A DNA stretch of 64,000 nt from Paracoccus bogoriensis (GTDB lineage Bacteria; Pseudomonadota; Alphaproteobacteria; Rhodobacterales; Rhodobacteraceae). Within the stretch, counting starts at the first letter, position 1, and every line of letters starts with the position of its first letter. The position numbers were made by a program, and so were the translations under genes. Positions 36,704 to 45,542 of the stretch are shown here, piece after piece. The notes beneath the pieces are model-generated. The model ran no database searches. It was not told the DNA's origin and saw nothing but the letters and a program-made list of their open reading frames with translations. Location of the stretch: the NCBI RefSeq assembly GCF_019431455.1, contig NZ_JAHYSR010000007.1, forward strand, positions 51,432 to 115,431. Direction: 5' to 3'.

Positions 36704-37642
36704 ATGCTGAGCGTCGAAAACCTTGTGACCGGGATCACCGCCAAGGGCACGCCCATCGTGCGCGGCGTCAGCTTCGACGTGCAGCCGGGCCAGATTTTGG
36801 GGGTAGTGGGCGAAAGCGGCTCGGGCAAGTCGATGATGGCCTATTCGCTGATCGGCCTGCTGCCACGCGGCATCGCCATTGCGGGCGGGCGGGTGATCTT
36901 TGACGGCCAGGATCTGACCGCGATGCCGGTGGCGCAGCTGCGTCGGTTGCGCGGCGACCGGATCGCGATGATCTTCCAGGATCCGATGGTCGCGCTGAAC
37001 CCGGTCCTGACCATTGGCGAGCAGATGATCGAGGCGGTCCTCGCCCATCGTCGCGTCACCCGGCAACAGGCCCGCGCCCGCTGCATCGCGGTGCTGGGCC
37101 GCGTCGGCATCCCCTCCCCCGAGGAACGGATGGCTTCCTATCCGCATGAATTTTCGGGCGGAATGCGCCAGCGCGTGGTCATCGCCATCGCTTTCCTGAA
37201 CGACCCTGCGCTGATCATCGCGGACGAGGCCACGACCGCGCTGGACGTGACGATCCAGAGCCAGATCATCGCCGAGATCCAGTCTCTTGCCGCCGAGACC
37301 GGCACGGCGATCCTGTGGATCACGCATGACCTGTCGCTGCTGTCGGGCTTTGCCGATCACGTCATGGTCATGTATGCGGGCCAGGTGGTCGAGACGGCGC
37401 CCGCCGACCGCATCTTTGCCGCCCCCCGCCACCCCTATACCGCCGCCCTGATGGAAGCCGTGCCGGTCCCCGGCCGCACCCGACTGGCGAACCTGCCGGG
37501 CGTGCCGCCCGCGCTGGACGCGCTGCCCGCGGGCTGCGCCTTTGCGCCACGCTGTCCGCGCGTCCAGCCGCTGTGCCGCGAACAGGCCCCGCCGGTGACG
37601 GATGGCGCGCGCTGTCATTTCCCGCTGGAGGTGACGCCATGA
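36704..37642 (+). CDS. Peptide-type ABC transporter ATPase (DppD-like)
   Basis: A 312-residue ATPase with Walker A GESGSGKS, signature FSGGMRQRVVIAIAF and Walker B LIIADEATTALD. It ends in the OppD/DppD C-terminal extension with the cysteine cluster (GCAFAPRCPRVQPLCREQAPPV), which in this family can hold an iron-sulfur cluster. It overlaps the partner ATPase gene by 4 bases. Confidence 0.93.
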   Translation: MLSVENLVTGITAKGTPIVRGVSFDVQPGQILGVVGESGSGKSMMAYSLIGLLPRGIAIAGGRVIFDGQDLTAMPVAQLRRLRGDRIAMIFQDPMVALNPVLTIGEQMIEAVLAHRRVTRQQARARCIAVLGRVGIPSPEERMASYPHEFSGGMRQRVVIAIAFLNDPALIIADEATTALDVTIQSQIIAEIQSLAAETGTAILWITHDLSLLSGFADHVMVMYAGQVVETAPADRIFAAPRHPYTAALMEAVPVPGRTRLANLPGVPPALDALPAGCAFAPRCPRVQPLCREQAPPVTDGARCHFPLEVTP

Positions 37643-38655
37643 GCGTTCTGGAACTGACCGAGATCCGTCGCGTCTTTTCCCGCCATGACGGCCCGCTGGA
37701 CCGCGCGATGAACCGCGTCGGGCTGGGGCGCAAGCCGCAGCATCTGGTGGCGGTGGACGACGTGTCCCTGCGGCTGGAGCCGGGCGAGATGCTGGGCATC
37801 GTGGGCGAATCCGGCTGCGGCAAGTCCACCTTGGGCCGGATCGCGGCGCAGCTGCTGCCCGCATCGGGCGGCACCGTCCGCTGGCAGGGCCAGCCCATCG
37901 CCGACATGGCGCCCCAAGACGCCCGCGCGGCGCGGCGCAAGATCCAGATGGTGTTCCAGAACCCCTATGCCAGCCTGAACCCCGCCATGAGCGTGGCCCA
38001 GACCATCCTCGAGGCGCCGCTGGCCCACGGCCTGATCCGCCGCAGGGACAGCGCGGCCTTTCTGGCGCAGATGCTGGACAAGGTGGGCCTTGCCCCCGAT
38101 CTGGCGGATCGTCGCCCCCATGCGCTGTCGGGCGGCCAGCGCCAGCGCGTCGGCATTGCCCGGGCCCTGGCCGTCAGCCCCGAGGTGGTGATCTTCGACG
38201 AGGCGGTGGCCGCGCTGGATGTCTCGGTCCAGGCGCAGATCCTGAACCTGCTGGTCGATCTCAAGGCGCAGGGCGGCTTCGCCTCGATGTTCATCAGCCA
38301 TGACTTGAACGTGGTGCGCTTCATCTCGGACCGGATCGCGATCCTCTATCTGGGGCGCCTGGTCGAGATAGCCGACCGCGACACGATCTTTGCCCGCGCG
38401 CATCACCCCTATACCCGCGCCCTGCTGGCCGAGGCGCCGCAGTTGGGCGGCGCGAAACGCCGCTTTACCGCGCTGAAGGGAGAGCTGCCCTCGCCGCTGA
38501 ACCCGCCTTCGGGGTGCCATTTCCACCCGCGCTGCCCGCACGCGACCGACTTGTGCCGCAGCACGCGGCCCGCCCTGCGCAATGTCGGCGCGGGCCACCG
38601 ATCCGCCTGCCATTACGACCTGCCGCAGGTCGCCCCCCCAACCACAGGAGCCTGA
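37639..38655 (+). CDS. Peptide-type ABC transporter ATPase (DppF-like)
   Basis: A 338-residue ATPase with Walker A GESGCGKST, signature LSGGQRQRVGIARAL and Walker B VVIFDEAVAALDVSVQ, and the same cysteine-rich tail (CHFHPRCPHATDLC). I chose the ATG at 37639 overlapping the DppD-like stop; the frame extends upstream without family sequence. The binding-protein gene follows after 1 base. Confidence 0.93.
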   Translation: MSVLELTEIRRVFSRHDGPLDRAMNRVGLGRKPQHLVAVDDVSLRLEPGEMLGIVGESGCGKSTLGRIAAQLLPASGGTVRWQGQPIADMAPQDARAARRKIQMVFQNPYASLNPAMSVAQTILEAPLAHGLIRRRDSAAFLAQMLDKVGLAPDLADRRPHALSGGQRQRVGIARALAVSPEVVIFDEAVAALDVSVQAQILNLLVDLKAQGGFASMFISHDLNVVRFISDRIAILYLGRLVEIADRDTIFARAHHPYTRALLAEAPQLGGAKRRFTALKGELPSPLNPPSGCHFHPRCPHATDLCRSTRPALRNVGAGHRSACHYDLPQVAPPTTGA

Positions 38656-38656
38656 C

Positions 38657-40213
38657 ATGACCGCCCGCCTTCTGCTGACGACCGCCATTCTGGCCGCCAC
38701 CACCGCCGCCGCTTCGGCCGAAACCCTGCGCATGGCGCTGAAGGCCGAGCATCCGTCCATTGATCCGCATTTCTCGCGCACCTCGCCGGGGCAGAACACC
38801 GCGTCTCATATTTTCGAGGGCCTGGCCGGCATCGACGAGACGTTGCAACCTGTCCCCCTGCTGGCTGAATCGTGGGAAAACATCGACCCGACGACATGGC
38901 GCATCCGCCTGCGCGCGGGTGTGACCTTCCATGACGGCAGCACGCTTGACGCCCAGGACGTGATCACAACCTTTGCCCGCGTCCCGAATGTCGCCAATTC
39001 GCCCGCCTCCTTTGAAAGCAATGTTGCCGCCATCGCCGACATCGAGGCCGAGGACGACCTGACCCTGTTGATCACCACGCATGAGCCGACGCCGGACCTG
39101 ATCGAGCAGATCGGATCGGTCTATATCCTGCCCTCGGAACTGGGCACGGAGATTTCCAGCCGCGACTTCGACGCAGGCACCGCCGCGATCGGCACCGGCC
39201 CGTGGCGCTATGGCGGCTGGACTCCGAACGAACGCCTGACCCTGACCGCCTTCGAGGATTACTGGGGCGACGCCCCCGCCTTTACGGATGTGGTGATCCG
39301 CTACATTCCGAACGACGCGGGCCGGGTGGCGGCGCTGATCGCGGGCGATGTGGACGTGATCGACGCGGTGCCTGCGGGCGACGTGCCCGCCATCGAAAGC
39401 CGCGGCGGCGCCGAGATCGTGACCGCCACGACCGGCCGCCTGATCTATCTGGCGCTGGACAGCGACCGCGAGGAAAGCCCCTTCGTCAGCGCGCCGGGTG
39501 GCGGAAATCCGTTGCAGGATGTGCGCGTGCGTCAGGCCCTGTCGCTGATGCTGGACCGGCAGATGATCTCGGACCGGATCATGAACGGCACCGCAACACC
39601 AACCGGGCAACTGGTCCCCGAGGGCTTTGTCGGCTGGACCGATCAGGTGCCGGTCCCGCAGCATGATCCCGAGGCCGCGCGCGCGCTGCTGGCCGAGGCC
39701 GGCTATCCGGACGGTTTCACGATCACGCTTCACGGGCCGAACAACCGCTATCAGAACGACGCGCAGATCCTGCAAGCGGTCAGCCAGCTATTCGCCCGCG
39801 CGGGCCTGCGCTCATCCGTTGAGGCGATGCCGTCGAACATCTTCTTTGATCGAGCCGGGCGGCAGGAATTTTCGGCCTTCCTCGGTGGTTTCGGCACCAC
39901 CACCGGCAGCGCGATCCGGGGGCTGCAGCAGGTCATCGCGACGAACGACCCCGAGGCGGGCACGGGCGGCTTCAACCGCACGCGCTTTTCGGACCCCGAA
40001 TTCGACGCGCTGGTGGCGCGCGCCGCCCAGAGCTTCGACGAGGCAGAGCGCGACGCCCTGTTGACGCAGGCCACGATCCGCGCCTTCACCGAACAGCAGG
40101 CAATTATCCCGCTGCATTTTGAACAGCAGATCTGGGCCCTGCGTGATGGCCTGACCTATGACGCCCGCCCACTTGAGCGGACCCTGGCCCAGGACATCCG
40201 CCCCGCCGAGTGA
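38657..40213 (+). CDS. Peptide-type ABC transporter substrate-binding protein
   Basis: A 518-residue SBP family 5 protein with a cleavable signal peptide (cleavage after AAASA, near residue 23). Family motifs follow: LRMALKAEHPSIDPHF, VTFHDGSTLDAQDV, GTGPWRYGGW, and LSLMLDRQMISDRI. It defines the importer as one for peptides, opines or similar oligomers; the exact ligand is not evident. In this operon the binding protein comes after the ATPases rather than first. Confidence 0.92.
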   Translation: MTARLLLTTAILAATTAAASAETLRMALKAEHPSIDPHFSRTSPGQNTASHIFEGLAGIDETLQPVPLLAESWENIDPTTWRIRLRAGVTFHDGSTLDAQDVITTFARVPNVANSPASFESNVAAIADIEAEDDLTLLITTHEPTPDLIEQIGSVYILPSELGTEISSRDFDAGTAAIGTGPWRYGGWTPNERLTLTAFEDYWGDAPAFTDVVIRYIPNDAGRVAALIAGDVDVIDAVPAGDVPAIESRGGAEIVTATTGRLIYLALDSDREESPFVSAPGGGNPLQDVRVRQALSLMLDRQMISDRIMNGTATPTGQLVPEGFVGWTDQVPVPQHDPEAARALLAEAGYPDGFTITLHGPNNRYQNDAQILQAVSQLFARAGLRSSVEAMPSNIFFDRAGRQEFSAFLGGFGTTTGSAIRGLQQVIATNDPEAGTGGFNRTRFSDPEFDALVARAAQSFDEAERDALLTQATIRAFTEQQAIIPLHFEQQIWALRDGLTYDARPLERTLAQDIRPAE

Positions 40214-40236
40214 CGGCGCGACAAAGGACGCAGATC

Positions 40237-41838
40237 ATGCAGACGCAGATGGTGGTGATGCGGGACGGGGTCCGTCTCGCAACGGATATCCACATGCCGG
40301 ACGGAGCCGGCCCCTGGCCCGTCATTCTGGAACGCACGCCCTATGACCGGCAGGGGATCTCGGGCTCCGAGGTGGCGCTGGATCGGCCCGATCCGCTGAC
40401 CCGGGCCGAGTTGGGCCGGATCATGGCGGCGCGCGGCTATGCGGTCGTCATGCAGGATGTTCGGGGTCGCTACGGGTCAGAGGGCCAGTTCGAGAAATAC
40501 GTTAACGAGGCCGAGGACGGTGTGGACACGCATCGCTGGCTGCTGGAGCAGCCCTGGTGCGACGGGCGGATCTGCACGATGGGGCTGTCCTACGGCGCTC
40601 ATACGCAGCTGGCCTCGGCCGTGGCGGGCGCGCCGGGGATTGCGGCCATGGCCATCGACACGGGCGGGCTGATGGATGCCTGGCGCCATTCCGTCCGCTA
40701 TGGCGGCGCGTTCGAGCTCAAGCAGGTGACATGGGCGTTTCGTCATGCCGCCAAGGCACTGCGCCAGAGGGGCTGCATCCGACAGGCGAAGGCTCTGGAG
40801 GCCACCGACCTGCGCGCGGCGCTGCTTGGCGGGGACTGGCAGCCCGGCCGGTCTCCACTGGCGCTTGCACCGGATTACGAGGCGGCACTGCTGCGGCTGT
40901 GGGGGATGAGGCGTGACGATCCTTGCCTGAACCTGCCCGCCACACATGCAGCGGCCCATTTCAACCGGTTTCCGGACGTGCCGGTCCTGTTGCTGGGCAG
41001 CTGGAACGATCCTTATGCGCGCAACATGCTTGAACTGGCAGAGGCCATAAGCAGGCGTAACACGGCACCTTTACGGCAGATCTTCGGACCTTGGCTGCAT
41101 GGACGCCGCAGCACGGGACAGGCGGGCGAGGCGGATTTCGGCGAGAATGCCACGATCGACCGCGCCACGGGCCGTGACTGGGTCAACCTGCGGCTGGACT
41201 GGTTCGACCATGCCTTGGGGCGTGCCGAAATACCGCTTGAAACGGATCTGTTCTGGCAAATGTCGGCGGGGCTCTGGCCTGCGATGACGGGTCGGTGGAC
41301 GCAGCGGCGCGATGAGGCCGCGGCGCCAGCGACTGCCCCTGTTTCGATGGACGATGTCACGCTGATCTTCGATCCGACGCGGCCTCATCCCACACCGGGC
41401 GGTGCCGTGACCTCGGGCGGCTCGCTGATGGCGGGCGGCATGTATGACCAGCGTCTGATGGGCACACTGGATCATCCCGGCTCGGTCACGACGTTTGGCA
41501 GGCCGCTGCCCTCCGACCTTGTCCTGACAGAAATCGCAGTGACGGCCGATTGCCGTGCCGAGGGCGTCTTTGACCTGCACGCCGTTCTGGTCGAAAAGCT
41601 GGCCTGCGGCGCGGTGGTCAACATCACCGATGGCATCCGCCGCGCCTCGGCGGGCCGCGTCAGGATCGAACTGGCCCCGACCTTCTACCGGGCACAAAGG
41701 GGCAATCGGCTGGGCCTGATCCTTGCAACCTCCAGCTTTCCGCGCTTCGACTTTGCGAGTGGCTTGCCCTACGCGGTGAGGGTCAGGGACGCAATTCTTC
41801 AATGCGGATCAGGGCCGTCTCCGTGCGAGAGGGGATAG
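40237..41838 (+). CDS. CocE/NonD-family hydrolase (X-Pro dipeptidyl-peptidase-like)
   Basis: A 533-residue alpha/beta hydrolase. It begins with the CocE motifs MRDGVRLATDIHMPDG and VMQDVRGRYGSEGQ, has the nucleophile in GLSYGA (Ser118), and has the C-terminal jelly-roll (SDLVLTEIAVTADCRAEG). The family cleaves X-Pro dipeptides, cocaine-type esters or beta-lactam-type amides. As the last gene of the importer operon it probably processes the imported substrate in the cytoplasm. I preferred the ATG at 40237 (AAAGGA eight bases upstream) over the GTG at 40210 that overlaps the previous stop. Confidence 0.88.
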   Translation: MQTQMVVMRDGVRLATDIHMPDGAGPWPVILERTPYDRQGISGSEVALDRPDPLTRAELGRIMAARGYAVVMQDVRGRYGSEGQFEKYVNEAEDGVDTHRWLLEQPWCDGRICTMGLSYGAHTQLASAVAGAPGIAAMAIDTGGLMDAWRHSVRYGGAFELKQVTWAFRHAAKALRQRGCIRQAKALEATDLRAALLGGDWQPGRSPLALAPDYEAALLRLWGMRRDDPCLNLPATHAAAHFNRFPDVPVLLLGSWNDPYARNMLELAEAISRRNTAPLRQIFGPWLHGRRSTGQAGEADFGENATIDRATGRDWVNLRLDWFDHALGRAEIPLETDLFWQMSAGLWPAMTGRWTQRRDEAAAPATAPVSMDDVTLIFDPTRPHPTPGGAVTSGGSLMAGGMYDQRLMGTLDHPGSVTTFGRPLPSDLVLTEIAVTADCRAEGVFDLHAVLVEKLACGAVVNITDGIRRASAGRVRIELAPTFYRAQRGNRLGLILATSSFPRFDFASGLPYAVRVRDAILQCGSGPSPCERG

Positions 41839-41909
41839 GCTAATCCTCCCCATGGTCAAGGGGATGCGGAAGCGGAATTTTCCCGGCAGGATGGGCCAGG
41901 AGATTTCGG

Positions 41910-42085
41910 TGAAGAAGAGCCGCTTCACCGAAGCCCAGGCCATGGGCGTCCTGCGCCAGGCAGAGGGCAAGGCGCCCTTGCCCGAACTGCCCCGCGAGCG
42001 CAGGACCAGCAGCGCGGCGTTCTGCAAGCGGCGCGTCTGATGCAGCGGCATGGATGCGTCGAGGATGAGACCGATCAACGCCTTG
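41910..42085 (+). pseudogene. IS3-family OrfA remnant
   Basis: A GTG-initiated stretch reads KKSRFTEAQAMGVLRQAEGKAPLPEL, matching the start of IS3-group OrfA helix-turn-helix proteins (KKSRFTEEQI...LRQAEAGTPV). It then degenerates; SSAAFCKRRV stands where SQATFYKWR is expected, with a stop at 42040. Another frame continues with MDASRMR, the usual next OrfA block. No OrfB follows. It marks the left edge of the accessory island. Confidence 0.7.
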
Positions 42086-42658
42086 CTACTGGATATCGCC
42101 GGTCCGCGCTCTTGGATATGGCGCTGGACATGTTGCAGAGCCGCCCCGACACATGCGCGGTTCCGACGATTCGTCTGCATCGCCGGTTGCGGGGCAGTGA
42201 TGTGATTGGCCCGTGTCCTGGTCCGGCCGGATCGGGCGTCCCATGCGGCGGCAAGCGCAGCAGCGCTGGAAGGCCGCTCGCTGGAGATCGAGCATACTTG
42301 CAGTCCCGATGTTGCTGTCGCAGCCCAGTCCCGACCGGAACCGAACGAAGCCCGAGCAAGGCTGACATGGCGGGTGCCAACCCCGACCGCCGTTCTGGAC
42401 CAAGGGGTTGACGGATTTCGTGATTCGGGCTACCTCACCACCACCGCTATCGTTGCGGTCTTTTTCGTGCATCAACCAGAGAGAACCATGGACAGCTGCT
42501 CTAGTAGCGGTCCGGCTCCTGTGATGATCCTTCGCAGCAGCCGGGCCTTCCCATCGACATTCTGCCCGCTCGGCCTGTCTCTGGCTGCACGCTCAAGCGT
42601 CTGACGCGCTTTCGTGCTTGCCCCTGACCGGCCGCAGCCGGCTTCATGGAGGCAAGCA
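42086..42658. other. Gene-poor island edge
   Basis: About 570 bases without a recognisable gene. The open frames here have the composition of random high-GC sequence. It probably consists of decayed mobile-element sequence, but I could match no specific element. Nothing else is visible. Confidence 0.5.
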
Positions 42659-42916
42659 ATGACCCTGCACTTCACCGATTTCGCATTCGACCGGGCGCTC
42701 TGCGCATCGGCCTGCACTCCTGCACGCGTCGCCCGCTGGGAACGCTGCGCCCGGACCGGGCGGATGCACTGCCGCTGGCAGCCCGCCGCCTCGGGCCGGA
42801 CCGGGTCGGACGACCGTCGGACACCTGCCTCGCCCCAGGCTCGTGCGGCCTCGGCCCGCGCCGACGCGCAGCTTGCAGCACTTCTGCGCCGTCACCGGGA
42901 GCTGCGCGCGGCCTGA
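42659..42916 (+). CDS. Small hypothetical protein
   Basis: An 85-residue frame with a good GGAGG ribosome-binding site 7 bases before the ATG. The sequence begins MTLHFTDFAFDRALCASACT and ends in an Arg/Ala-rich helix (AQLAALLRRHRELRAA). No family recognised. It is arranged in the same direction as the DUF2493 gene 36 bases downstream and may form a small operon with it. The amino-acid composition is Arg/Ala-rich, so a non-coding origin is possible. Confidence 0.45.
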   Translation: MTLHFTDFAFDRALCASACTPARVARWERCARTGRMHCRWQPAASGRTGSDDRRTPASPQARAASARADAQLAALLRRHRELRAA

Positions 42917-42952
42917 GGGTCTGCGCGCCGCTTTGAACGGACGGAGGTTGCC

Positions 42953-43366
42953 ATGCGTCTGCTGGTCGCCGGTGGGCGGCATCTGAATGATGTCGCGCTG
43001 ATCCATCATGCTCTTGACCGGGTCCATGCCCGCCACCCGCTTGCCGTGCTGATCCACGGCGGCCACGCCTTTCTGGGCATCGCCGCCGAGGATTGGGCGC
43101 GGGACCGGGATGTGCATGTCCTGCGCTATCCCGCCAACTGGCGGCTGCACGGCAAGCGCGCCGAGGGTATCCGCAACGCCTTCATGCTGGCCGATAGCCG
43201 GCCCGACATGGTTCTGGCCCTGCCGGGCGGCGAGGATACACGGGTGCTGGTCATGGCCGCATCGGCGCGCGGGCTGGTGGTGCTGGACCCGCGCGGCCAG
43301 CGTCTGACCGATCACGACGGCGCCCCCTGCCGGACGCTGGCCCGTCCCGAGCCCGAACCGGCCTGA
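42953..43366 (+). CDS. DUF2493 (SLOG-fold, YspA/YpsA-like) protein
   Basis: A 137-residue Rossmann-like protein with LLVAGGRHLND at its N terminus, then VLIHGGHAFLGIAAEDWA, VLRYPANWRLHGKRAEGIRNAFML and LALPGGEDTRVLVMAA. These are the conserved blocks of DUF2493, whose SLOG fold is thought to bind nucleotide-derived ligands. Such genes are common on plasmids and integrative elements, which fits the island context. The biochemical role is not known. Confidence 0.85.
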   Translation: MRLLVAGGRHLNDVALIHHALDRVHARHPLAVLIHGGHAFLGIAAEDWARDRDVHVLRYPANWRLHGKRAEGIRNAFMLADSRPDMVLALPGGEDTRVLVMAASARGLVVLDPRGQRLTDHDGAPCRTLARPEPEPA

Positions 43367-43448
43367 CAGACAGGACGGTCTGCGCGCGGCGCAGACTGCC
43401 CGCTTTCATATCCATCTCCCTGCCCCGCCTGTGACAGGAAAGCCCGCC

Positions 43449-43691
43449 ATGACGATGATTCGCACCCCCATCAACACCGCCTTCCACGCCGATCTGATCC
43501 GCACGCTCCAGGTGCTGGGGTCGGCCCCTCCAACGGCCGGTGTCGGGCCCCGGCCGGCTGTGGCCGCACCAGGGCCCGCCCTCGCCGAAACCCATGTTTC
43601 CGGCACGGGCGAAGCGTCGCGGCCATGTGCCTTTTACCGAGACGGCGACCGGATCGGCCCCGTCCGGATGAGCGACCTGTCGCACCCCTGA
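43449..43691 (+). CDS. Small hypothetical protein
   Basis: An 80-residue frame starting MTMIRTPINTAFHADLIRTL, with an AGGAAA site upstream. It has a Pro/Ala-rich middle and the tail CAFYRDGDRIGPVRMSDLSHP, which has a plausible folded look. No family recognised. It lies 45 bases before mgtE and could be translated with it. Confidence 0.45.
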   Translation: MTMIRTPINTAFHADLIRTLQVLGSAPPTAGVGPRPAVAAPGPALAETHVSGTGEASRPCAFYRDGDRIGPVRMSDLSHP

Positions 43692-43736
43692 TTGCCACAC
43701 GATTTCCAGAACGCTTCCAACACGCGAGGATCTGTC

Positions 43737-45110
43737 ATGACCACCCTGACCAATGCCCTGACCACCTGGCTTGCCTCCGGCGACACCGCCTCGGTGCGCG
43801 AGGCCGTGAAGTCGATGCACCCGGCGGACATTGCCAACGAAATCGGCGGGCTGAAACCCGCGGACGCCGCGCGCGTCCTGACTGCATTGCCGCCTGACTG
43901 GCAGGGCACGGTCTTTGGCTATTTCGATGCGCCCTTTCAGATCGCCATGGCGAAGTCGCTGTCGCGAACGGAACTTGCCCGCATCGTCACCGCCATGAGC
44001 CACGACGAACGCGCGGACCTGTGGAAACGGCTGGACCCGACTGCGCGTGACGCGCTGATGCCCGCGCTGGCCCAGGCCGAGCGCGAGGACATTCGCCGCC
44101 TTGCCGCCTATGAAGAAGGCACGGCAGGGGCGCTGATGACCTCGGACTATGCCACGCTTTCGGCCGGGATGACCGTCCGCGAGGCTCTGGCCAGCCTGCG
44201 CAAGGAGGCCCCCGACGCCGAGACGATCTATGCCGCCTATATCGTCGATGAGGACCGCACATTGCTGGGCGTGGTCAGTCTGCGCGACCTGATCCTGGCC
44301 GAGGAACATGCGCGGGTCGGCGACCTGATGCAGCCCAATCCGGCCAGCGCCCGGGTCGATGACAGCAAGGACACCGTCGCCGAGAAAATCGCCAACTACG
44401 ATGTTCTGGCCCTGCCGGTGGTGACGGATGGCAACCGGCTGGTGGGCATCGTCACGGTGGACGACGCGCTCGACATCGCGCGGGGCGAACGTGCACGGCG
44501 CTTGACGCAGTTCGGCGCAGCGGCCCCGGTCCGCGGCGGCCCGGATCTGGACCTGCGCAACTCGTCCTTTGGGGCGATTTTCAAGGTGCGGGTGTTCTGG
44601 CTGTCGCTTCTGGTGTTCTTCGGCGCGATCACCTCGACCTTCGTGGCGGGCCAGGAAGAGCTTCTGTCCGAAGTGCTGATCCTCGCAGCCTTCATCGCGC
44701 CCATCGTGGACATGGGCGGCAACACCGGCTCGCAATCCGCGACACTGGTGATCCGCGGCATGGCCCTGGGGCAGTTCAAGCTGCGCTGGCAGGACATCTG
44801 GTTCGTGATCAGGCGCGAAATCCCGGTGGCCCTGGCGCTGGGTGTCGTCATCGCGATCCTTGAGGCGGTGCTGGCGGTCTTTACCAAGGGCGTGGGCTTC
44901 GAGGTGCTGATGGTCGTGGGGCTGGCGATGGCCATCGTGACCATCTCGGGTGCGCTGATCGGGGCGCTTCTGCCCTTCGCGGCACGGCGGATCGGGACGG
45001 ACCCGGCGACGCTGTCTTCGCCCATGATCACTTCGATCATGGACATGCTGGGCGTGTTCATCTACTTCGCGCTGGCCTATGCCTTCCTCGGCCATCTGCT
45101 CGAGGTCTGA
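43737..45110 (+). CDS. mgtE: Magnesium transporter MgtE
   Basis: A 457-residue Mg2+ channel/transporter. Residues 1-125 form the N domain (MHPADIANEIGGLKPADAARVLTAL) and residues 130-255 two CBS domains (YEEGTAGALMTSDYATLSAGMTV; VGIVTVDDALDIARGE). Five C-terminal membrane helices follow, with the pore motif PIVDMGGNTGSQS. The cytosolic domains sense Mg2+ and close the pore. I chose the ATG at 43737 (GCGAGGA site) over an upstream start that lacks family sequence. mgtC follows after a long spacer on the same strand. Confidence 0.95.
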   Translation: MTTLTNALTTWLASGDTASVREAVKSMHPADIANEIGGLKPADAARVLTALPPDWQGTVFGYFDAPFQIAMAKSLSRTELARIVTAMSHDERADLWKRLDPTARDALMPALAQAEREDIRRLAAYEEGTAGALMTSDYATLSAGMTVREALASLRKEAPDAETIYAAYIVDEDRTLLGVVSLRDLILAEEHARVGDLMQPNPASARVDDSKDTVAEKIANYDVLALPVVTDGNRLVGIVTVDDALDIARGERARRLTQFGAAAPVRGGPDLDLRNSSFGAIFKVRVFWLSLLVFFGAITSTFVAGQEELLSEVLILAAFIAPIVDMGGNTGSQSATLVIRGMALGQFKLRWQDIWFVIRREIPVALALGVVIAILEAVLAVFTKGVGFEVLMVVGLAMAIVTISGALIGALLPFAARRIGTDPATLSSPMITSIMDMLGVFIYFALAYAFLGHLLEV

Positions 45111-45542
45111 AGCCACGAGCCGCTGGCGCAGCATGGTCCGCGGCTTCGCCGCGGCCCTGCTGCGCGGTTTGGGCCATGGTCGGTTCTGCGGCATGCCGAA
45201 CCCCGAAGATCGCTCCGACCGATCTGCCGCACGTGTGGCGTCCCGAGCCCTGAAATCGAATGCCTCCTGCACAGCGCGCTGTCCGCACCGGGGGGCGCGA
45301 CCCCGCATCCTGCCGCTGCGGCTCGGCCAACGCGTGAACGGCCTGCGCGTTCACCGTGACCTGGACAGGTCAGCGGCCGGCCCCGAGGCTCTGCAGAGCC
45401 CCTTGCGAACCGGATGGCCGCCATCCTCCCTCGGGCCCATGCAAGCCGTGCTCAGCTTCCGTCAAGGCTGATCCCAGCGCCGTCCGAGTGTCACCGGACC
45501 GTCATCGACCCTGCCTATGTTGCCGAAAAATCGAGGTTCCTC
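45111..45542 (+). other. Long mgtE-mgtC spacer with hairpins
   Basis: A 432-base gap without a convincing gene. Twenty-seven bases after the mgtE stop is a strong hairpin, CCGCGGC (45138-45144) / GCCGCGG (45148-45154), that may end mgtE transcripts but lacks a T-run. A second inverted repeat GTGAACG (45334-45340) / CGTTCAC (45348-45354) lies further on. The region is long enough for a promoter and leader for the MgtC-like gene. Confidence 0.45.

Noticed and set aside
40210..40236. GTG start for the CocE hydrolase overlapping the binding-protein stop
   Set aside because: The ATG at 40237 has a well-placed AAAGGA site, and family sequence starts there. The GTG remains a weaker alternative.
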